Assembly: GCF_030272615.1 (NCBI RefSeq)
Contig: NC_081412.1
Location: 540,846,335-540,906,334, forward strand
Source of the DNA: Cryptomeria japonica
Lineage: Eukaryota; Streptophyta; Pinopsida; Cupressales; Cupressaceae
Length of the DNA stretch: 60,000 nt
Direction: 5' to 3'
The position numbers and the translations under genes are program-made. Under the pieces are notes generated by a model. That model did not search any database and was not told the DNA's origin. It saw only the letters and a program-made list of their open reading frames with translations. Within the stretch, counting starts at the first letter, position 1; every line of letters starts with the position of its first letter. Shown one piece after another: positions 56,492 to 60,000 of the stretch.

Positions 56492-57290
56492 AAGGTAAAT
56501 AAACACCAGCACATAATTAATAAACAACCTTATGTGTAGAGTTGCATCCCATGTGACATGAAGGGTTGTAACTCTCACACTTTGAGGGATATAAAAAGGA
56601 GATGAAACTCAATTAGGAGAAAGGCATACAAAAAAAATAGAAAATGGAATGATCTGAGTATATATTGGAAAATTAGAAGGAAAAGTAGAAGTCAAATAGG
56701 GGAAGGGAATTGGATCAGAATAGTTAATCTAGGGAAGGCAGATTGGAGGAGATAGCAAATAATAAATACCAAACAGCATTCAGGCATAAATCAAAGGAGA
56801 TCAGCAGATTCTAGAATAGCAATCAGATCAGATCTAATTAACTGGCAGTGATACTCTAATTCATTGTGGTATGATAAATATATATGTTCAATATGAATGC
56901 AGGATACTGGTATGAAATGGAACACTCTTCACATAGTAAAAAACCAATAATAAAAACATAATAACATATGTAATATGTAATCATCCTTCTACAGATGTAT
57001 GCTTTAAAGATTATGATTATGCCTAGTGTAGGATATTATGCAATCTAGGTGACATAGCTAGGCATCTGTTGTATCTAGTCTATATATGTGATATGGATAT
57101 AATAGTATGCATAAGACCTCACATATTGGATATAGGCAACTATGAAGATAATCTAAATTGCAGCAACCTATCATGAGAAGGTTGTGAGGGAATACAAGGA
57201 GGGGAAATAGTTATGAGGTCCTCTTTAAGCATGCCACCTCATGGTGGATGAGTGATGGTCCCATGAGGCCAAGGGGGTGCAAGGAGTGCC
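56492..57290 (+). repeat. LTR of the TGTCATGCCCC type, copy 2 (5' truncated)
   Basis: A direct repeat of 51018-51821, about 90% alike by eye, including the TATA context (GATATAAAAAGGAG near 56588). The first 230 bp of the LTR are missing here. The sequence passes GGTGCAAGGAGT, where copy 1 was split, and continues to about 57310. Confidence 0.8.
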
Positions 57291-57310
57291 CTGTCTTTGG
57301 GCTTAGAAGG

Positions 57311-60000
57311 GAAGTGTTGTGACCTATTTCACACATTGCCGCATCGCAAATGGGGACCCCTTGTTTTCGCTATTTAGGGTTTTGTCCTAGCTCTGCAGTT
57401 TTATAAGTCCATTTTCTGAGAGAGTTTTGAGTTTGAGTTTCTGAGGTCATCCCGAGCTAAGTTGAGAAATCATGCTTAGAATCATGTTTGAACATTGTCA
57501 TAGTGCTTAGAAGGTCTGAAGGATAAGGATCACAATTGCTTTGGGTCATTTTTGACAACTTTTTATTTTTAGGAATTTTTGCTTTTTAGAAAGTAGAACT
57601 TGGGTTTTGTCCCTCAGGTCATTTGGTTAGTACCCATGTCAGAATTTGAAAATCTTGTCTCGGAGTATAAAAAGCAGGGCTTTGTTTTTCTCGCTTTTTT
57701 TCTGGAATTAGGGTTTTGATCTTTAGGCCATATCATTACTGTCCATGTCTTCAGATTTGAAATTTTTTGCCTCCAAATGAAAAAAGCAAGGTTTTTCTTT
57801 TTCCCTTTTTTTTTTTTTGAATTAGGGTTTTGATCCTCAAGCCATATTATTGCTACCCATGTTCTCAGAATTTGAAAATTAGGTTTCTAAGGGTAAAAAG
57901 CAAGGTGGAAACCCTAATTAGGGTTTTTGTTCTAGATGATCCAGGTATGAACATGGTAGGTCAGAGATGGACATGGCAGTTTGGATAAGTGTTAAAAAAC
58001 TGTTGTCCAGATAAAATTCACCCAAAGGAAGAATGGCAGAGAAAGAATGTCTAGAAGCTAGGAAGATGGCAGACAAAACATGAAGTCCGCCCAAGCATAC
58101 ATGGCAGGAGACCTCTCAAGTCCGCCCAAGGCAAGAGGCAAGGTTGTCCGAAACTTGCCAAACTCCTACCTTCAGTAAGCTAACTCATGGCAGTGGTCAA
58201 GCAAACTCCTACTTGTGGTTAAGGTCCAGCAAACGAAGATGGAATGATGTCTTCCAAGTCCGCCCAAGAGGAGAAGTTGAAATGGAAAAGGAAGGACAAA
58301 GTCCGCCCTATGAAGGATAGCACACAAGGGAACATGGCAAGGGACCCTCAAAGTTCGCCCATGTCTAACATGCTTCAAAGTCCACCCAAGGAATAGAGTA
58401 ACATGTCCAAGACCCCTTGAAGTCCGCCCATGCTAAGTGTGGAAAGAGATTCTCAAAGTCCGCCAAAGGTTAAAGCACAAGCAAAAAAATGGCAAAGGAA
58501 CTTCAAACTCCGCCTTGGCAAAGGCTTAGCAAAGTCCGCCTTGTCCAAGGAGCCTCCAAGTCCACCCTTTAGGAGAAAATACAAAGGCAAAATGTAAATT
58601 GGCAAGGCACATTCCAAGTCCGCCTTGGAAAAGAAATACTTAAGCAAGGTTCGCATAAAGCAAGGATGATAAGTAAAAAACTTGGAAGGAAGAAGTAAAA
58701 CAAAGTTGGCAAAGGGTTTGAATTTGAAAGGCAAAAACAAAGACATGTTGGTAAGAAAATGAAGTTGTCCAAGCTTCTTCCAAGTCTGCCTAGCTTGGAA
58801 AAGATTAAGGCTAAAATAAGATGGCAAAATTCCTTCCAAGTCCGCCCATGCTAAGTTGGAAAGGAATTGTCAAAGTCCGCCCTCTAGAAGGAAGATTAAA
58901 GGCAAGAGAGGTCCAAAGTCCGCCCTATCCAAGACCCTTCCAACTCCGCTCTAGACATGGCACATGCGCTGTGAAGTCTGCCCTACCAAGTGTGTGGCAA
59001 AAGAAACATGATTCCAAGTCGGCCTTGTCTTATACATGACAAAGTCTGCCCTATGCTCATGATGATATCAAGTTGGCAAGGTACTAGCAAAGTTCGCCAT
59101 GTGCCCAAAAAGGTCTAAACTTCGCCCATGAGATGAAAGGCAAATATTAAAACAAGGATGGCATAAGCAACTTAAAGTCCGTCCAAGAAGTTTGGAAGTT
59201 GAAGTAGCAAGAGGTTGGCAAAATCCGCCAAGGTAAAGAAAGAATGTCTTAGACTCTTCCAAGTCCGCCCCCAAGACTGTCTAGACATTTTCAAACCCCG
59301 CCCAACAAATTGGAAAAATGGCAACACATTGATGAAGTCCGCCCTAGCAAATTACCCTTCAAGTTTGCCAAGACATGGAAAATAAAGATTAAAACAAAGT
59401 TGTCTAACATGCTTCCAAGTCTGCCATGTCTAAAGGCTCTCCAAGTCTGCCTAAGTGAAGTAAAATGGATGAGAGGAATAACAGTTTTGACAAGGAAGCA
59501 ACATCCATGTTCGCCATTGGCTAGACATGGTCAAGGTCTGCCCTCTCTGGCAAGACAATGACAATGAAGACACATTAAGAAGAAAATAAAATTTTGCCAA
59601 AATAAATTGTCCAAACACTTTGGAAGTTTGATCAAACACAAGTTGGCAAGAGACATTCCAAATTTGTCCAAGCATAAATGGAATATGTGAAGATGCCTAA
59701 GCCAGACAAAAAAATTCGCCCAAGACTTGGAGATTAGACATGAAAATCAACTTGCCATGGTGAAAAATGAAGAATGGCTAAAAGAAAAATAATTTTGACA
59801 AGAAATTGCACATGAAATCAAGGGTCATTCAACGAATTGGTTGGAAAATGAAATTTGACACATGAATATACTTTTTAATATTTTCTAACACTTAGAATTA
59901 TTTTCAAAGGGAAAATAATTCCAACACGTAGAGAAATATTTTCAAAAATTCAAGAATTCAATTAAAAGGAAAGTTCTAGAAGATTATTGAGCTAAGGATA
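57311..60000 (+). repeat. Second long LTR-like sequence, 5' truncated
   Basis: TGTTGTGACCTATTTCACAC followed by CGCAAATGGGGACCCC matches 52352-52410 of the first long LTR, so this is another member missing its first 500 bp. It carries repeated TTAGGGTTTTG blocks (57370-57930), then the AAGTCCGCCC array, and runs off the window. Confidence 0.55.
58080..59725 (+). repeat. Array of about 34 AAGTCCGCCC motifs
   Basis: The 10-bp motif (A/C)AAGTCCGCC(C/T) and one- or two-base variants recurs about 34 times in 1.65 kb, always on the plus strand, at irregular spacing of about 22 to 135 bp (often 25-60). Spacers share only a loose GGCAA or AAGG flavour and are not copies of one unit. There is no conserved reading frame. 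Confidence 0.85.

Noticed and set aside
58453-58839. 128-codon minus-strand ORF in the AAGTCCGCCC array
   Set aside because: Open frame produced by the motif-rich sequence; not kept in neighbouring arrays.

Overview
The window looks like nuclear DNA from a seed plant with a very large genome, most likely a gymnosperm. I infer this from layered and nested LTR retrotransposons, a host gene whose exons are about 10-20 kb apart, plant-type Copia, Tat-like Gypsy and L1 elements, and a plant mobile domain (PMD) gene. No bacterial features, rRNA, tRNA or CRISPR arrays were seen.

Layout. 1-515: an array of short DNA hairpins. 651-4931: a decayed Ty1/Copia element on the minus strand. 4860-5350: a second hairpin-rich stretch. 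5744-6819: an unrecognised decayed coding region. 6961-7974: the 5' end of a Tat-like Gypsy element. 9078-12715 (minus): one reading frame of about 1,200 codons, broken almost only by nonsense codons. 14281-15171 (minus): a PMD gene relic. 16360-17175: the plus-strand 3' LTR of the element that may carry those minus-strand genes. 22419-30255: a complete Gypsy element with 279-bp LTRs, a TGGTG target duplication, a leader ORF, gag, pol and an extra 3' ORF. Four solo LTRs with clear 5-bp target duplications lie at 19057-20091, 34835-36167, 37010-38068 and 42121-43621. 45860-48425 is an L1-like LINE on the minus strand. 50260-57290 holds a gag relic and two copies of another LTR family. 51822-60000 holds very long LTR-like sequences with motif arrays, ending in about 34 copies of AAGTCCGCCC.

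Host gene. Three exons on the plus strand (17914-18027, 38653-38734, 48718-48906) fit a P-loop ATPase of the DUF815 type. The last two join in phase across a 9,983-bp intron directly before the Walker A motif. Most elements between 18 and 48.7 kb are therefore intron passengers of one gene.

Two themes stand out. First, several unrelated LTR-like regions contain arrays of short hairpins whose stems differ in sequence but stay paired; some share one loop sequence and some show compensatory changes. Second, the coding relics decay almost only through CAG to TAG and CGA to TGA changes with very few frameshifts, which is the expected mark of cytosine methylation in CHG and CG contexts.
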